Shown here piece by piece: positions 20,435 through 21,004 of a stretch of 21,004 bases of DNA. How positions within the stretch are numbered: position 1 is the stretch's first letter; each line of letters begins with the position of its first letter. The notes beneath the pieces are model-generated. The model made no database searches, was not told where the DNA came from, and was given only the letters and a program-made list of their open reading frames with translations. A program made the translations under genes and the position numbers. The stretch spans positions 1 to 21,004 of the forward strand of contig JAFQEB010000028.1 in the NCBI GenBank assembly GCA_017399225.1, read 5' to 3'. This stretch comes from Clostridia bacterium. Lineage in GTDB: Bacteria > Bacillota_A > Clostridia > Christensenellales > Aristaeellaceae.

Positions 20435-20508
20435 CGAGGTGTAGCGCAGTTTGGTAGCGCGTTTGGTTCGGGACCAAAAGGCCGCGGGTTCGAATCCCGC
20501 CACTTCGA
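20435..20508 (+). tRNA. tRNA-Pro (anticodon CGG)
   Basis: The acceptor CGAGGTG pairs with CACTTCG (20501-20507, one G-U pair), giving the C1-G72 pair typical of tRNA-Pro. The anticodon stem TTTGG/CCAAA encloses TTCGGGA with anticodon CGG (20469-20471), reading CCG. The T arm is GCGGG-TTCGAAT-CCCGC and A73 is the discriminator. CCA is not encoded, unlike the tRNA-Thr just upstream. Confidence 0.95.
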
Positions 20509-20513
20509 CACGT

Positions 20514-20550
20514 AAAACGACCGATTTCAAGTGAAATCTGGTCGTTTTTT
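20514..20550 (+). terminator. Terminator of the tRNA operon
   Basis: AAAACGACC and GATTTC (20514-20528) pair with GAAATC and GGTCGTTTT (20533-20548) with one bulged T, followed by a T run. It lies just behind tRNA-Pro. Confidence 0.85.
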
Positions 20551-20574
20551 GTTGCGTTTTGTACATGTTGGTAT

Positions 20575-20630
20575 GCTTTGCCGGATGGGACAATGGCTCA
20601 TTTGGCTCCAGATCGTCCATCTGGCAAGGC
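20575..20630. repeat. Imperfect palindrome between tRNA terminator and recombinase gene
   Basis: GCTTTGCCGGATGG (20575-20588) is nearly complementary to CCATCTGGCAAGGC (20617-20630), with two non-Watson-Crick (G-T type) positions. It lies in the short gap between the tRNAs and the recombinase gene, where attachment or regulatory sites are often found. Confidence 0.4.
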
Positions 20631-20656
20631 AAATGGCAATTTTCTTGTGTTTTGAC

Positions 20657-20696
20657 AGCCCGCAAACCCTTGATTTCCAAGGGCTTGCGGGCTTTT
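20657..20696 (+). terminator. Terminator-like hairpin near the recombinase 3' end
   Basis: AGCCCGCAA (20657-20665) pairs with TTGCGGGCT (20685-20693); after one mismatch CCCTT pairs with AAGGG. The T run is on the plus-strand side, but the strong stem may also stop the minus-strand recombinase message. Confidence 0.7.
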
Positions 20697-20707
20697 TGCG
20701 TTGGCAA

Positions 20708-21004
20708 TCAGGCCGGCAAATTTCTTGCTTTGAACATGCCTCCCATCAGCTGCCCTGCGCGCTGCAGATCCGTCTGCTGCACATGGGTGTAAACATTGCG
20801 CATGGTGGCGATGTCCGACCAGCCGCCGATAACCTGCATGGTCTTCTCGTCCATACCGCTGCGGCGGCAGACCGTGGTGAATGTGTGCCGGAAGCAGTGC
20901 GGCGTTGCGCCGTACACGTTGATCTCCGTCTTGATGCGCTCCCAGGTGCGCTTCATGGTGGACGAGGTCACGTTGTCCTGCATCACGTATTCCACATTGT
21001 CATC
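20708..21004 (-). CDS. Tyrosine recombinase/integrase, C-terminal part (cut by window edge)
   Basis: Only the last 98 codons are inside the window; the frame is open through position 21004 with no stop. The catalytic-domain signatures of phage/transposon integrases are clear: TPHCFRHTF holds the box II His-x-x-Arg, VIGGWSDIATM has the Trp at the second box II His position, and VYTHV holds the nucleophile Tyr. Such enzymes cut and rejoin DNA through a 3'-phosphotyrosine to integrate or excise mobile elements. Its 3' end faces two tRNA genes 200 bp away, the common layout at one end of an integrated element. N-terminal DNA-binding domains and the element's cargo lie outside the window. Confidence 0.92.
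   Translation of the reverse strand, partial: DDNVEYVMQDNVTSSTMKRTWERIKTEINVYGATPHCFRHTFTTVCRRSGMDEKTMQVIGGWSDIATMRNVYTHVQQTDLQRAGQLMGGMFKARNLPA

Noticed and set aside
20267..20707. 146-codon open frame on the minus strand containing GGIRTRDLLITNQSLWPTELH
   Set aside because: This is the antisense translation of the two tRNA genes and their terminator. The RTRDLLITNQ...LWPTELH string is a familiar false protein from tRNA regions.

Overview
The window looks like chromosomal DNA of a GC-rich member of the Clostridia, most likely an anaerobic gut bacterium. The evidence is a stand-alone Spo0A-type DNA-binding domain, a clostridial-style sodium:neurotransmitter symporter, two aldo/keto reductases with ferredoxin-like tails, a eukaryote-type glycogen branching enzyme, strong AGGAGG ribosome sites and sigma-A-type promoters. 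I cannot name a genus. Most coding DNA is about 60% G+C; one two-gene island is near one third.

Layout. 1-480 holds intergenic repeats. 480-2144 is a cytoplasmic glycoside hydrolase family 2 enzyme, followed on the other strand by the Spo0A-C-like protein (2220-2567). 2825-4697 holds an FMN-dependent 2-hydroxy-acid oxidase/dehydrogenase and a xylose-isomerase-like TIM barrel, probably one operon. 4950-6109 is an AT-rich island with a GNAT acetyltransferase and a SAM methyltransferase. Next come a small membrane protein (6313-6789), a symporter plus CxxC miniprotein operon on the minus strand (8479-6856), a secreted SGNH hydrolase (8665-9846) and a membrane-anchored glycerophosphodiesterase (11083-9935, minus).

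14241-11199 (minus) is a tight three-gene operon: Fe-S aldo/keto reductase, RecF/SbcC-like ATPase, second Fe-S aldo/keto reductase. Divergent from it is the branching enzyme (14393-16639), which ends in nearly four copies of a 24-residue Lys/Ala/Pro repeat. An EamA-type exporter (17590-16691, minus) follows. About 0.9 kb of non-coding DNA rich in perfect hairpins and dispersed repeats (17639-18483) precedes an eight-helix membrane protein with a Pro/Gln/Ala/Glu-rich tail and a SHOCT-like C-terminus (18484-20115). The right end holds tRNA-Thr(CGT), tRNA-Pro(CGG) and the C-terminal part of a tyrosine recombinase running off the window, which suggests the edge of an integrated element.

How it fits together. 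The genes are mostly metabolic (polysaccharide and glycogen, hydroxy acids, redox, transport) with no single pathway across the window. The less ordinary signals are: repeat motifs that bracket both the AT-rich gene pair and the hairpin-rich non-coding block in the same order; the histone-H1-like tail on the branching enzyme; the AKR-ATPase-AKR operon, in which one reductase lacks two catalytic residues; and the tRNA/recombinase junction. I did not see a CRISPR array, toxin-antitoxin pair, phage structural genes or a recognisable defence system.
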